From NCBI RefSeq assembly GCF_020886695.1, contig NZ_AP024485.1:257001-321000 (forward strand): 64,000 nt of DNA, written 5' to 3'. Positions 53,301-62,000 of the stretch are shown in pieces (within the stretch, counting starts at the first letter, position 1; each line of letters begins with the position of its first letter). This stretch comes from Pseudodesulfovibrio sediminis (lineage in GTDB: Bacteria; Desulfobacterota; Desulfovibrionia; Desulfovibrionales; Desulfovibrionaceae). The notes beneath the pieces are model-generated. The model had not been told where the DNA came from and made no database searches. It saw only the letters and a program-made list of their open reading frames with translations. Position numbers and translations under genes: made by a program.

Positions 53301-53789
53301 GGCGAAGCCGACACCCGGATGAGCGACCCGGAATTGAATTTTGTTTTTGAGGCACATATTCCCAACGGGTATATTCCGGACTCAAAGGAAAGACTTCGTT
53401 ATTACAGAGGGTTGTCTTCTGCTACAACCGAGATGGAGTTGCGGGAGTTTGAAGCGGAAATACGTGATCGCTTTGGAGTCATGCCTGAAGAGCTGGAGGC
53501 CTTTTTCGGCGTCCTTCGATTGAAGCAGACTTTGTCCAGGCTTCAAGCCGCCCGAGCCGAGCTGTATCCCGGCAGAGTGGTTGTCACGTGGACAGACAAT
53601 GCTATCGCTGTCAGCCCAGAGAAGCTGATGACATGGATCAGTGGGCAGGATGGGCAGGCAAAGCTCATTCCCCCGGCCAAGCTTGAGATTCGTTTCAATG
53701 AAGGAGAGTCCATGCGGCATGCTTTGGAAGAAACCGCAGTCAGCCTGGACGCCATGCTAGATACTGAACCGAATGGTGAACAACAGTAG
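50310..53789 (+). CDS. mfd: transcription-repair coupling factor
   Basis: 1159 residues. UvrB-like N-terminal region (HSKTPDAESW, GDILDIHAPG), a CarD-type RNA-polymerase-interacting domain near 480-550 (EGDLLVHRDYGLAQFGGL), RecG-like translocase with Walker A GDVGFGKTEVAL (about 637-648), DEEQRFGV (about 739), TATPIPRTLQLSLSGIR and a C-terminal TRCF domain. Removes stalled RNA polymerase and recruits UvrA. The ATG has only a weak ribosome-binding site. Heads the run mfd-SurA-like genes-rodZ-like-recO-glyQS. Confidence 0.95.
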   Translation: MPSFPKEISEFINGSVDAVRIFKSGPGSQALMAGSLLSKGTNVVMVVPGVTEFKEMQALLSLFSTEQSGRIEQPAWDRDWVFLPPYHSKTPDAESWSDRWAALYGLTYGSKPCGVLMTSDNMLPHWPDESVLRDNWVSLSKGEEMSPDILLEQLVSWGYVRRKLVSGPGDMAMRGDILDIHAPGYALPLRFEFFGDMLEEIRLFDPASQRSKADLIEATLLPVSPGITTDVEADRTRAFWEKLRKTGEMTAAQEHALSERLDANDGFVWPGVFYENAVGLETYFPKDAAYLLSSGSTLRARLEDRDQGWRDFIKSEERDKGVTWPRRYIGRSHDGARNVWQNARQLVFEELSIGREKIGVDLAETPYSEFADIFWQPEASRRPWAALMQGLKDWHSSGMTTILSFRTQRSRSKFLNLADQEKLPMSLEFTPGRRGIYALVSPLRKGMELSWTQTRILGEEVFQPQAAQSHVSRDKAFKGLERYDDLTEGDLLVHRDYGLAQFGGLHHMSLGAGANDYLLLLFSGEDKLYLPVDRLKLVQRFKGPEGAKQPALDKLGGTRWAKTTAKVRKAIEKIAHELVEMYAFRKVAKGFGYGPIDDMYAEFEATFGFEETPDQDKAVKDVFRDMEKPEPMDRLVCGDVGFGKTEVALRAAFRAALEGHQTALLCPTTVLAEQHFQTFEKRMEGFPVRVGMLSRFVSAKHQKTTIEAAARGEIDILIGTHRLLSKDVELPNLGLLILDEEQRFGVKHKEKLKHFRQNIDVLTLTATPIPRTLQLSLSGIRGLSVIETPPVDRKPVETAIMEREALELKAVLKRELERGGQVYWVYNRVNGLAQVADFVRNLVPDAKVAMAHGRMTEKALEESMRNFWHGEVDVLVCTSIVESGLDFPNANTLIVDQAQLFGLGQLYQLRGRVGRSERQAYAYFVVPSIDNITEIVRKRLRIILDMDYLGAGFKVAMEDLRLRGAGNILGEAQSGQIAKIGLELFLEMLEEEVRRIRGEADTRMSDPELNFVFEAHIPNGYIPDSKERLRYYRGLSSATTEMELREFEAEIRDRFGVMPEELEAFFGVLRLKQTLSRLQAARAELYPGRVVVTWTDNAIAVSPEKLMTWISGQDGQAKLIPPAKLEIRFNEGESMRHALEETAVSLDAMLDTEPNGEQQ

Positions 53790-53805
53790 TTGAAGAGAGA
53801 ATATT

Positions 53806-54822
53806 TTGCGTAAATTAATTGTGTTGCTTGTCTTGCTGGTTTTGGTTGGCTGTACTGATGACGCCGAAGATATCGGTATTGTCGCTCGGGTGAACGACGC
53901 CCCGATCTATTTGTCTCAGTTGGAATTTCAGCATGACCAGTTTCAGGTGGACAACGTTGGGGCCTATGTGCCCAGCGTGGATAAGTTGCGCAATGAATAC
54001 GGTGATATCCTTGCAGACCTCATAGTGCAGGAGCTGGTTGCTCAGGAGCTGGCCCGTCAGGATTTGGCGGTGACGGAGAAAGACGTACGTACAGCAGAAG
54101 ACGCTGTCCGGGCCGACTACTCTGAAGGGGCGTTCGAGCAGGTTTTGGTCGAAGAATACATAGATCTGAAGGCCTGGCGTCGACAGCTCCGTTACCACCT
54201 TGCCCAGAAGAAATTTTTTCATCATGTCCTGAGGTCCAAGATCAAGATTGATTACAAGGAAGCGGAAAAATACTATCGAGACCATATTTCCGATTTTTAT
54301 CTGCCCGAGAGCATGCGTATCCTTGTTGTTCGCGGTCCAAGCAGAGAGCTTGTTGAGAAAGCGGTGGAGACGTATCTGAAAGACAAGAACCAGATGGATC
54401 TGGCAACGGCTTTCGGTGAGGTTGAAACCCGTGAAGTGATGGTCAGGGAAGGACGTTTGTCCGCTGCGTGGAGAAACGCTATCAGTGGACTTGAGCCAGG
54501 ACAGGCCAGCAGCGTTCTGACTGATCGATTCGGATTTGAGACATTGGTTTTGCTTGAGAAGAGCAGTGCCAAGGTGCTTGAGCCAGCCCAGGCATACCCG
54601 CTTGTGGAGGAGGCTCTGCTTGAGCAAAAATTGCAGATCGCCTTCGATTCCTGGCTCACTCAGGCCCTGGCAACTGCCAGGATTTCCGTGAGTGAACACC
54701 TCCTGGCTCAGGCCATGGATTCACTCGGACAGGAGCCACCCGAGCAGGAAAATGAGGCCGTGCAAGGCTATGAAGAAGAAACAGTCCCGGCGGAGCAGGA
54801 TCAAACCGACAGTGGAAGTTGA
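53806..54822 (+). CDS. SurA-like lipoprotein chaperone with degenerate parvulin domain
   Basis: 338 residues, start TTG 53806 after GAAGAGAG. Lipobox LVGC (C16). The N-terminal half (30-150) is a SurA/PpiC-type helical chaperone region (VNDAPIYLSQLEF, ELVAQELARQDLAVTEKDV). The parvulin-like segment (about 160-260) keeps the ILVV strand and GLEPGQASSVLTDRFGF but lacks the GG-x2-G stretch of active isomerases. Acidic disordered C-terminus. Probably a periplasmic membrane-anchored folding helper without isomerase activity (inference). 16 nt after mfd. Confidence 0.78.
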   Translation: MRKLIVLLVLLVLVGCTDDAEDIGIVARVNDAPIYLSQLEFQHDQFQVDNVGAYVPSVDKLRNEYGDILADLIVQELVAQELARQDLAVTEKDVRTAEDAVRADYSEGAFEQVLVEEYIDLKAWRRQLRYHLAQKKFFHHVLRSKIKIDYKEAEKYYRDHISDFYLPESMRILVVRGPSRELVEKAVETYLKDKNQMDLATAFGEVETREVMVREGRLSAAWRNAISGLEPGQASSVLTDRFGFETLVLLEKSSAKVLEPAQAYPLVEEALLEQKLQIAFDSWLTQALATARISVSEHLLAQAMDSLGQEPPEQENEAVQGYEEETVPAEQDQTDSGS

Positions 54823-54919
54823 TTCGGCTCGTTCGTTGCATAGTCGGGGCAAAGTGATTAGAATTTGTCACAATGCGATGTCGAAAAATGACATTCGCCT
54901 ATTCTTAAGGAGTAAATGA

Positions 54920-55888
54920 GTGGTCAAATATTGTTCTCTGTTCATGGTAGCCGTACTGGTTTTGTTGACCTCTTCAGCGAGGGCGGAAGAGGTTCTGATC
55001 AATCGTATCCTGGTGAAAATTAATGATACGATTATTACCGAGTATGATCTGAACCAGGAGTTGAAGCCTATTCTCAAACAGATCAAGGGAAAGGAGTTGA
55101 ACGCTCAGGAACAGGCGCAGTTCGATGCATTCCGTATTAAGACACTGGAATCGATGGTTAACGATATCCTTATTCAACAGGAAATTGCTCGCTTTGATAT
55201 CCAGGTCACGGATGAAGAGATTGATAAGGAACTGACCCGCATGAAAGAAGAGCGCTCGATGGATGATGATGCGTTCGCTGCACAGGTTGCTGAAGATGGC
55301 CTGACTATTGAAGAGTTTCGTTCCAAGCTGAAGAAGATCATTCAGAAACAAGAGTTGATTGGATATATGGTCAATCAGAAAGTCCTTGTTACCGATAGTG
55401 AGATTCAGGCCGAGTACGATGCGCATATCGATGATTATACGCTTGAAAAAATGGTCAATCTGGCCATGATTCTGCTGCCTTCGAACATTGGCGCGGCAGA
55501 AGTGAAGAAACGGATTGAAGACGGTGAAATGACCTTTGCCGAAGCCGCTGCAGAATACAGTATCGGACCTGATAGTGATTCTGGTGGTGTTATCGGAGAG
55601 GTCGCATACGCTGATATGTCCAAGGATTGGACCAACGCCATTGATGGTTTGAAAGCCGGACAGGTGAGTGAGCCGCTCATCATCAATGGGAACGAAGCCC
55701 TGCTTTCTCCCGTTGCCATCATGGACAACCAGGTTGTCCCGATTGAGGATGTAAAAGACGGTATTTACAGACGATTGATGAAAGAGAAGCGAGTGACTGT
55801 TTTTGATGAGTATTTTAAGAAATTGAAACAAAGTGCGGTCATCATTTATATGGATAAGACATTGATGCCTGAAAATGGAGCGTCCTAA
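54920..55888 (+). CDS. SurA-type periplasmic peptidyl-prolyl isomerase/chaperone
   Basis: 322 residues, GTG start 54920 with AAGGAG 7 nt upstream. Signal peptide LFMVAVLVLLTSSARA. SurA_N domain follows (INRILVKINDTIITEYDLNQ, SMVNDILIQQEI), then one parvulin domain (about 170-265) with KRIEDGEMTFAEAAAEYS and the DSGGVIGEVAYADMSK motif. Escorts outer-membrane proteins through the periplasm. Its stop overlaps the next ATG by 1 nt (TAATG). Confidence 0.88.
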   Translation: MVKYCSLFMVAVLVLLTSSARAEEVLINRILVKINDTIITEYDLNQELKPILKQIKGKELNAQEQAQFDAFRIKTLESMVNDILIQQEIARFDIQVTDEEIDKELTRMKEERSMDDDAFAAQVAEDGLTIEEFRSKLKKIIQKQELIGYMVNQKVLVTDSEIQAEYDAHIDDYTLEKMVNLAMILLPSNIGAAEVKKRIEDGEMTFAEAAAEYSIGPDSDSGGVIGEVAYADMSKDWTNAIDGLKAGQVSEPLIINGNEALLSPVAIMDNQVVPIEDVKDGIYRRLMKEKRVTVFDEYFKKLKQSAVIIYMDKTLMPENGAS

Positions 55889-56829
55889 TGAATTTTCAAG
55901 AACTTGGTTTGATTTTGAAACGGGAGCGGGAAGCAAGAGGGCTCTCTATTGAAGCGGTTATGGAAGCAACGAAGATTAGCCACGTCAACTTGGTTGCTCT
56001 TGAGGCCGGAGACAGTTCCGCCATGCCTCATCCCGTGTATACAAAAGGATTTGTCAAGAGCTACGCGCGGTTGCTCGATCTGGATGCGGAAGAGCTTTCC
56101 ATGATTGTGGATCAGGAGTATCAGACAGATGAAACCGACCGTGATACCATCGTCGTTTATGAGGTTTCTCCTTCTGCGGAAAAAGCGTTTCATGAAGCCG
56201 ATGCTCCACCGAAAACGCGTTCTGTCTGGCCGTCTATTCTCCTTGGCGTCATTGCCATCAGTCTGGTTCTGGCGCTCCTCTTTTTCCTGAATATGAAAGA
56301 CGAGAAGTCTGCTGATTCAGGGCTGGAATCCCCGGTGGTTACTGAACAGCCGGTTGTTGAAGATGCTCCTGTTGTTGAAGAGATGCCGGCTGTAGAAGGG
56401 GCGGAAGAAGCGCCTGCAAGCGAAGCTGCGCCGGTTCGGGAGGGAGAACCGGTAGAAGAGGAATCGTCGTCCCCGGCGGCGGTTCCAGAGGCTTCGGTGA
56501 CGTCGCAGACACAGGCGGACCCCGTGGCTGAGTCGGATGCACAGGTCGACGCAGAGTTGGCTGAACAAGGCAAATATGCCCATGTACTTGTTATCCGTGC
56601 CATTTCGGACAAGGGATGCTGGATTGGTGTCTGGAAGGGCGACGAGACGCGGATGTCCAGTGACTTTGTACTGACCAAAGGCGAACCTCTTAGGCTCATG
56701 TTCAACAGCGCCCGGAGGATTCGTATCGGTAATGTGGCCGGTGTGACCATAACATATAATGGCAAACCGTACCCGATCACCGATGCTCGGGGCAATATAA
56801 AGACGCTTCGGTTCGGCTCGGCGAACTAG
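55888..56829 (+). CDS. RodZ-like membrane protein (HTH, one TM, DUF4115)
   Basis: 313 residues. N-terminal XRE-type HTH (LGLILKREREARGLSIEAV, ISHVNLVALEAGD, YTKGFVKSYARLLDLD), a single membrane helix near 113-135 (WPSILLGVIAISLVLALLF), a Glu/Val/Pro/Ala-rich periplasmic linker and a C-terminal DUF4115 beta domain (KGCWIGVWKGDET). RodZ links MreB to the cell-wall machinery. The linker contains repeated VVE-E-P units of low complexity. Translationally coupled to the SurA-type gene. Confidence 0.87.
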   Translation: MNFQELGLILKREREARGLSIEAVMEATKISHVNLVALEAGDSSAMPHPVYTKGFVKSYARLLDLDAEELSMIVDQEYQTDETDRDTIVVYEVSPSAEKAFHEADAPPKTRSVWPSILLGVIAISLVLALLFFLNMKDEKSADSGLESPVVTEQPVVEDAPVVEEMPAVEGAEEAPASEAAPVREGEPVEEESSSPAAVPEASVTSQTQADPVAESDAQVDAELAEQGKYAHVLVIRAISDKGCWIGVWKGDETRMSSDFVLTKGEPLRLMFNSARRIRIGNVAGVTITYNGKPYPITDARGNIKTLRFGSAN

Positions 56830-56856
56830 AGAGCTACTGTACAGGACGCGACTGGC

Positions 56857-57615
56857 ATGAACGCCACCGAAAAAGCTCTGGTACTCAAGGTCGGGCGCTT
56901 TCGGGAAGCCGATTGTTGGGTCAAACTCCTTACTCCCTCCAGAGGCGTATTCAACGCCTTTGCATTTGGCGGCTGTCGCAGTCGCCGCCGCTTTGTGGGA
57001 TGTCTTGATCCCTTAAGTCATGTGCTCTTCACCATCGGCTCCAATAAAACCGGTACCTATACCGTGCTTGAAGAGGGCACACTTCTCCATAATTTCCCTG
57101 CGGTTCGAGAAGACCCGGCCACGACCGGACTGGCCGTGAACTGTATGAAGTTCATCGATGCTGTCGAAATCGATCCAGCTGATGCCAGACAAGCGTATGA
57201 GTTGCTGCTTGAAACTTTGTATATGCTTGAAAAAGGCGGTGGCAGTGCGGATTTTACCCCGTGGTTGTTCAGAGCGAAGCTGGTCTTTGAAATGGGCTTT
57301 CAACCTGATTTTTTGACATGTGGCGAATGTGGTGTTTTGGTAGCCGGTCAGGAAGGGTGTCAATTTGGTGTGGAAAAGGGCCAGGTGGCCTGTCGGACTT
57401 GTCTTTCAAACGGGAAACCGTTAGAAGGACTGGCTCGACCAATTTCTACCGGCGTCTTGCGCGCTTTGGACTGGATTCAACACAGTCGGCCCGCCGATTG
57501 GACCACGGTTTCCATGGATAATGAAGTCCGGCGGCAATCCAGCCAATTGATCGAGTTGTTCGTTGCGTATCACCTGGGCCTGTCCTGGGACAATGGCATG
57601 TATAAAAAGGTATGA
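56857..57615 (+). CDS. recO: DNA repair protein RecO
   Basis: 252 residues. N-terminal OB-fold ([21 protein letters not shown]-type start, [15 protein letters not shown]), a helical domain, and a zinc motif C-x2-C (CGEC) ... C-x2-C (CRTC) near 155-185. Loads RecA on SSB-covered gaps with RecR. Follows the RodZ-like gene by 27 nt and precedes glyQ by 13 nt. Confidence 0.9.
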   Translation: MNATEKALVLKVGRFREADCWVKLLTPSRGVFNAFAFGGCRSRRRFVGCLDPLSHVLFTIGSNKTGTYTVLEEGTLLHNFPAVREDPATTGLAVNCMKFIDAVEIDPADARQAYELLLETLYMLEKGGGSADFTPWLFRAKLVFEMGFQPDFLTCGECGVLVAGQEGCQFGVEKGQVACRTCLSNGKPLEGLARPISTGVLRALDWIQHSRPADWTTVSMDNEVRRQSSQLIELFVAYHLGLSWDNGMYKKV

Positions 57616-57628
57616 TTGGGAGCAATCA

Positions 57629-58498
57629 ATGAATTTTCAGGACGTTATACTGAAATTGCAGAACTTTTGGGCAGACTACGGATGCGCCGTGGTTCAGCCC
57701 ATGGATATCGAATGCGGAGCAGGGACATTCAATCCCTCCACTTTTTTCCGCGTTATCGGTCCCGAACCGTGGAAGACAGCCTATGTGGAACCTTCCCGGC
57801 GTCCGACTGATGGACGATACGGTGAAAACCCCAACCGCTTGCAGCATTACTATCAATTCCAGGTTATTCTGAAGCCGTCTCCGGACAATATTCAGGAACT
57901 GTACCTTGAAAGTCTGGCTGCCATCGGAATCGACGCTGCCGCCCATGATATCCGTTTTGTCGAAGATGACTGGGAATCACCGACTCTTGGTGCCTGGGGA
58001 CTTGGTTGGGAGGTCTGGCTCAACGGTATGGAAGTGACACAGTTCACGTATTTCCAGCAGGTGGGTGGTATCGACCTCAAACCTGTATCCGTTGAAATCA
58101 CCTATGGTCTTGAACGGCTCTCCATGTACTTGCAGGAGAAAGAGTCCGTGTATGATCTCATGTGGAATGATGAGATCACCTACGGTCACATCTTCCATCA
58201 GAACGAAGTGGAGATGTCCAGGTATAACTTTGAGTTGTCTAATTCCGACATGCTTTTCGATCTCTTCAACAAGTTTGAGGCCGAATGCCTCAATTTGTGC
58301 GAGGAAGGACTGCCCTGGCCGGCATACGACTGCTGTCTCAAGTGCTCCCATTCCTTCAATATGCTGGACGCCCGTAGCGCAATCTCCATTACTGAGCGCG
58401 CCACATATATCGGGCGGGTACGCAACCTGGCTTCCAAAATTGCCAGGCTGTATGCAGATCAGCGGGAAGAGATGGGTTATCCCATGCTCAAGAAGTAA
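57629..58498 (+). CDS. glyQ: glycine--tRNA ligase alpha subunit
   Basis: 289 residues, catalytic class II core of the tetrameric bacterial Gly[21 protein letters not shown] start, [43 protein letters not shown], and [20 protein letters not shown] are highly conserved. ATG 57629 with GGGAG 7 nt upstream is preferred to the in-frame opening at 57563. Confidence 0.96.
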   Translation: MNFQDVILKLQNFWADYGCAVVQPMDIECGAGTFNPSTFFRVIGPEPWKTAYVEPSRRPTDGRYGENPNRLQHYYQFQVILKPSPDNIQELYLESLAAIGIDAAAHDIRFVEDDWESPTLGAWGLGWEVWLNGMEVTQFTYFQQVGGIDLKPVSVEITYGLERLSMYLQEKESVYDLMWNDEITYGHIFHQNEVEMSRYNFELSNSDMLFDLFNKFEAECLNLCEEGLPWPAYDCCLKCSHSFNMLDARSAISITERATYIGRVRNLASKIARLYADQREEMGYPMLKK

Positions 58499-58531
58499 CG
58501 ACACGAATTCATATAAGTAAAGAGAAGAACA

Positions 58532-60640
58532 ATGGCCGAATTCATTTTGGAAATCGGAACCGAGGAAATGCCCGCCCGCTTTGTGCCCAAACTGGCAGCA
58601 GAGCTTGAGGCGGCGTTCACCAAGTCCCTTGCTGGCGCCATGGTCGAGAATGCTGGCGTTACCTGCTATGCAACTCCGCGTCGCATCACAGCCCAGGTGG
58701 CGGACATAGCGTTTGAGCAGCAGCAGGAAGAGGAGACCGTTACCGGACCGCCTACCCGTATCGCCTATGACGACGACGGCAATCTGACCAAGGCCGGTGC
58801 CGGTTTTGCCAAGACTCAGGGCGTGCCTGAAGATGCGCTGTTCAAGATGGAGACCGGCAAGGGTGAATATCTTGCGGCCAAAAAAACAGTGGGTGGCGGC
58901 AAGACCGCAGACATTCTGCCTGAATTGTGCGTTGCTGCCATTGAATCACTTTCCTTCCCCAAGAAGATGCGGTGGGGCGGATATGACTTCGCTTTTGGTC
59001 GCCCCATACGGTGGCTGCTCGCCCTGTTGGACGACACCGTCATTGAATTTTCAGTGGAGAATATGACTTCCGGCCGCACGACTCGCGGACATCGGGTCAT
59101 GGGCCCCGGTCCCTTTACCGTGGACTCCACTGCCAGCTACTTTTCCGTAATCAAGGACGACTGCAAGGTCGTCATCGACCCGGAAGAGCGCAAGAAGACT
59201 ATTGTCGAGGAAGGAAACAGGCTTGCCAAAGAACTTGGCGGCGAGATCGTTTGGGTTGACGGCCTGCTTGATGAGGTCGCCAACCTGGTTGAATATCCCA
59301 AGCCGCTCATCGGTGACATTGATACGCTGTATCTGGAATTGCCTCGCGAGGTCCTGCTTACCTCCATGCAGTCTCATCAGAAGAGTTTTGGCGTACAGGG
59401 GCCCGATGGCAAGCTCATGCCGCATTTCCTGACCACCTTGAACATCGAACCGCAGGATGTGGCTTTGGTCAAGAAGGGGTGGGAACGAGTGCTCAAGGCC
59501 CGTCTGGAAGATGCTCGTTTCTTCTGGGAAGCGGATTGCAAGGTCGACATGAACACCTGGCTGGACAAGCTGGAGAATGTTGTTTTCCTCGGTCCTCTTG
59601 GTTCTGTGGGCGACAAATCACGTCGTATTGAAAGCCTGTGCGGCAAGCTGGCGGAGACCCTTGGCGAGTCCAAAGGCATTCTGCCGGGTGAAATCGAGAA
59701 ATATGCCATGGCCGGTCGACTGGCCAAGGCTGACCTTGTCTCCGAGATGGTCATTGAATTTGACAGCCTGCAGGGCAAGATGGGCGGTATCTACGCCGAT
59801 CGCGCCGGAAAAGGCGACATCGTGTCTCAGGGTATCTATCAACAGTACCTGCCCGCAGGGCCGGATACTCCGGTGCCGTCCAGCCTGGCTGGAGGCCTGG
59901 TTTCCATGGCTGACAAGGTCGACACCATGGCCGGCTGTTTCGGTTTGGGCAAAGTCCCTACAGGGGCAAATGATCCGTATGCCCTCCGACGGTGCGCTCT
60001 CGGTATCTCTCGCATCATCATGGAGCACGAGTTGGATGTTGATCTGGAGGCTTTGCTGACCTGGGCGCAGGGGGCTTACTCCGGCGTCAAGTGGAAGGTG
60101 GAGCAGGCAGAGGCGTTGGACAAGCTCAAAGACTTTTTCGGACAGCGTTTGCGTGCATTGTTCATCGGTCAAGGATTCGAGACTCGTGTGGTGGACGCCG
60201 CGCTTGGTGCCGGATTCAACGACATCCGTACCTTGAAGGCACGGCTGGAAGCCTTGAGTGCATTCAGCAAGGCTGGTGATTTCGAGCAGGCGGTGCTGAC
60301 CTTCAAGCGTGCAGCCAACATCATTCGTAAACAGGGTGATGAGGCTGGACAGGATTTGACTGGCATGTATGCGGTTGATCTGTTCGAAGGCGAGGCTGAG
60401 CAGGCTTTTGGCTCGAAGCTGGACGAATTGGCTCCCCGTTTCGATGACCTGTGGGAACAGAATGATTTTGAAGGCCTGTTCGGTCTTCTTGGCGAGTTGC
60501 GGCCTTCTGTAGACGCCTTCTTCGACAATGTCATGGTTATGTGCGATGATGCGACTGTTCGCCTGAATCGCCTGAACCTGCTCAAGGCGTTGGTCGATCG
60601 ACTGGGTCGTCTTGCAGATTTTAATGCGTTGCAAGTGTAG
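58532..60640 (+). CDS. glyS: glycine--tRNA ligase beta subunit
   Basis: 702 residues, normal length. N-terminal FILEIGTEEMPARFVP, YATPRRIT, KKMRWGGYDFAFGRPIRWL and VLLTSMQSHQKSFGVQ are family landmarks; the C-terminal tRNA-binding region ends in a DALR-like helical domain (VDAFFDNVMVMCDD). Works with GlyQ in the cytoplasm. AGAGAAGA lies before ATG 58532. Confidence 0.96.
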   Translation: MAEFILEIGTEEMPARFVPKLAAELEAAFTKSLAGAMVENAGVTCYATPRRITAQVADIAFEQQQEEETVTGPPTRIAYDDDGNLTKAGAGFAKTQGVPEDALFKMETGKGEYLAAKKTVGGGKTADILPELCVAAIESLSFPKKMRWGGYDFAFGRPIRWLLALLDDTVIEFSVENMTSGRTTRGHRVMGPGPFTVDSTASYFSVIKDDCKVVIDPEERKKTIVEEGNRLAKELGGEIVWVDGLLDEVANLVEYPKPLIGDIDTLYLELPREVLLTSMQSHQKSFGVQGPDGKLMPHFLTTLNIEPQDVALVKKGWERVLKARLEDARFFWEADCKVDMNTWLDKLENVVFLGPLGSVGDKSRRIESLCGKLAETLGESKGILPGEIEKYAMAGRLAKADLVSEMVIEFDSLQGKMGGIYADRAGKGDIVSQGIYQQYLPAGPDTPVPSSLAGGLVSMADKVDTMAGCFGLGKVPTGANDPYALRRCALGISRIIMEHELDVDLEALLTWAQGAYSGVKWKVEQAEALDKLKDFFGQRLRALFIGQGFETRVVDAALGAGFNDIRTLKARLEALSAFSKAGDFEQAVLTFKRAANIIRKQGDEAGQDLTGMYAVDLFEGEAEQAFGSKLDELAPRFDDLWEQNDFEGLFGLLGELRPSVDAFFDNVMVMCDDATVRLNRLNLLKALVDRLGRLADFNALQV

Positions 60641-60658
60641 GCAGAATCTAGAAAGTGC

Positions 60659-60687
60659 TTGACATCAGAGGAAGAGTCCATATAAAA
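60659..60687 (+). promoter_or_regulatory. sigma-70 promoter of rpsT
   Basis: Consensus TTGACA (60659-60664) and TATAAA (60681-60686) with a 16-bp spacer, starting just after glyS and leaving a leader of about 65-70 nt before rpsT. Confidence 0.7.
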
Positions 60688-60759
60688 GGCACTCCCTTTG
60701 GGAAGAATAGCAAACAATAGCTTTTTAATACGATAATTAATTGATCAGGAGAAATTACC

Positions 60760-61026
60760 TTGGCTAATCACAAATCCGCCCTGAAAAGGCACCGTCAGAG
60801 CTTGAAGCGTCGCGCCCGCAACCGTATTTCCAAAACCCGCATCAAGAACACCGTCAAGGCTGTTCGTGAAGCGATCGAGGCAAATGACGTTGCACAGGCT
60901 CAGGAAGCTCTCAAGGCCGCTACCTCCATTCTGGACAAGGCTGCCCGCAAGAAGATTATCCACCAGCGTCAGGCTCAGCGTCGCGTCGCTCGTCTTCAGA
61001 CTGCTGTCAACAAGATCTCCGCGTAG
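60760..61026 (+). CDS. rpsT: 30S ribosomal protein S20
   Basis: 88 residues, strongly basic helical protein: ANHKSALKRHRQSLKRRARN start, SRIKNTVKAVREAI-like centre and C-terminal RLQTAVNKISA. Binds 16S rRNA early in 30S assembly. The start codon is TTG 60760 after AGGAGA; E. coli rpsT also uses UUG, which there takes part in autoregulation, so similar translational control is plausible. Own promoter and terminator. Confidence 0.96.
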   Translation: MANHKSALKRHRQSLKRRARNRISKTRIKNTVKAVREAIEANDVAQAQEALKAATSILDKAARKKIIHQRQAQRRVARLQTAVNKISA

Positions 61027-61124
61027 CGTAAACTTCGATCTCTCCTGATCGCGATTGCGTATGGGGGAGTCTTTGAGTGCCGGTTAGTCCGGTATTCTTG
61101 AAGAGCTGCCGACATGGATTATGT

Positions 61125-61156
61125 AGCCCGCTGCACTCAGTGCAGCGGGCTTTTTG
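61125..61156 (+). terminator. intrinsic terminator after rpsT
   Basis: GCCCGCTGCA (61126-61135) pairs with TGCAGCGGGC (61141-61150), followed by TTTTTG. Confidence 0.92.
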
Positions 61157-61223
61157 CGTTGGTTTTATGGCGATATGTCTTGAAATTGAAGAACGTTTGG
61201 TCAAGGGCAGAGAAGATGTCTCT

Positions 61224-61898
61224 TTATCGTCCCTGATCAGCAATATCCTGAAGATCGTCCTGATTCAGGATGGTGATCTCCTTGCCATTCAGGGCGATGA
61301 GTCCTTCCTCGCTGAACCGTTTGAAAATTCGCGAGAGCGTTTCCTGAATAGTGCCGAGATAGAGGGCTATCTGGCCTTTGGGCAGATCAAGCTTGAAGGT
61401 GTCCGAGTCCTGAGAAGAGTGCAGCAGCAGGAGGTATGAAGCCACCCGCGCCGGAGTCTCCTTAAGACTCAGGTCATCGATTTTATTGACCAGAATCCTG
61501 AGACGTTGAGAGAGCATGGCCATCATTTTCATGACCAGGTCAGTGTCTTCCCTGAGTATTCGTTCAAATTCATCACGGGGAAAGAACAGCGTTTCGCATT
61601 TTTCTATGGCTTCACAGTGTGCCGGAAAAGTACCGCCCTCAAACACAGGAACTTCCCCTACGGCTTCACCTGGACCAAAGACATGAAGAATTTGTTCTTT
61701 TCCGGCTGGGGAGGTGCGGAATATTTTGACCCGTCCTGATACTGGCGCAAAAAAACCATTGGCCGCTACATCCGCCAGAAACAGAGTTTCTCCCTTCCTG
61801 AATTTTTTGATCACAGCTATATCTGCAAGCTTGAGGAGCTTTTCGTCAGGCAGCCCTTCAAAAAAAGTGATGGCCTTGAGTGCAGCCAGTTTATTCAT
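61224..61898 (-). CDS. Crp/Fnr family transcriptional regulator
   Basis: 224 residues. N-terminal cyclic-nucleotide-binding-type beta roll (15-125: FRKGETLFLADVAANGFF, VFGPGEAVGEVPVFEGG), a dimerisation helix and a C-terminal winged HTH with recognition helix in YLGTIQETLSRIFKRF. No N-terminal Cys cluster, so not a classical Fe-S FNR. Divergence from iron-sulfur genes resembles the HcpR nitrosative-stress regulators of Desulfovibrio; that identity is an inference. A TTGAC-N4-GTCAT box lies 39 bp upstream. Confidence 0.87.
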   Translation of the reverse strand: MNKLAALKAITFFEGLPDEKLLKLADIAVIKKFRKGETLFLADVAANGFFAPVSGRVKIFRTSPAGKEQILHVFGPGEAVGEVPVFEGGTFPAHCEAIEKCETLFFPRDEFERILREDTDLVMKMMAMLSQRLRILVNKIDDLSLKETPARVASYLLLLHSSQDSDTFKLDLPKGQIALYLGTIQETLSRIFKRFSEEGLIALNGKEITILNQDDLQDIADQGR

Positions 61899-61936
61899 GA
61901 TATAATATTCTCCATTTTTCTTTTTGATACGGTAAT

Positions 61937-61950
61937 TTGACCTAAGTCAT
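61937..61950. promoter_or_regulatory. FNR/DNR-like inverted repeat
   Basis: TTGAC-CTAA-GTCAT, close to the TTGAC-N4-GTCAA half-site pattern of FNR/DNR-type regulators, in the divergent region between the Crp/Fnr gene and the Fe-S membrane-protein gene. Confidence 0.55.
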
Positions 61951-62000
61951 GGTTCCCGTCAAAAAAAATGTCCATTGTGGCGTCACGGAGATTGAAAAAC

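Noticed and set aside
54974-55936. 320-codon open frame on the minus strand
   Set aside because: Antisense to the SurA-type gene; no start signal or family match.
59618-60634. 338-codon open frame on the minus strand
   Set aside because: Antisense to glyS, a fully conserved synthetase gene.
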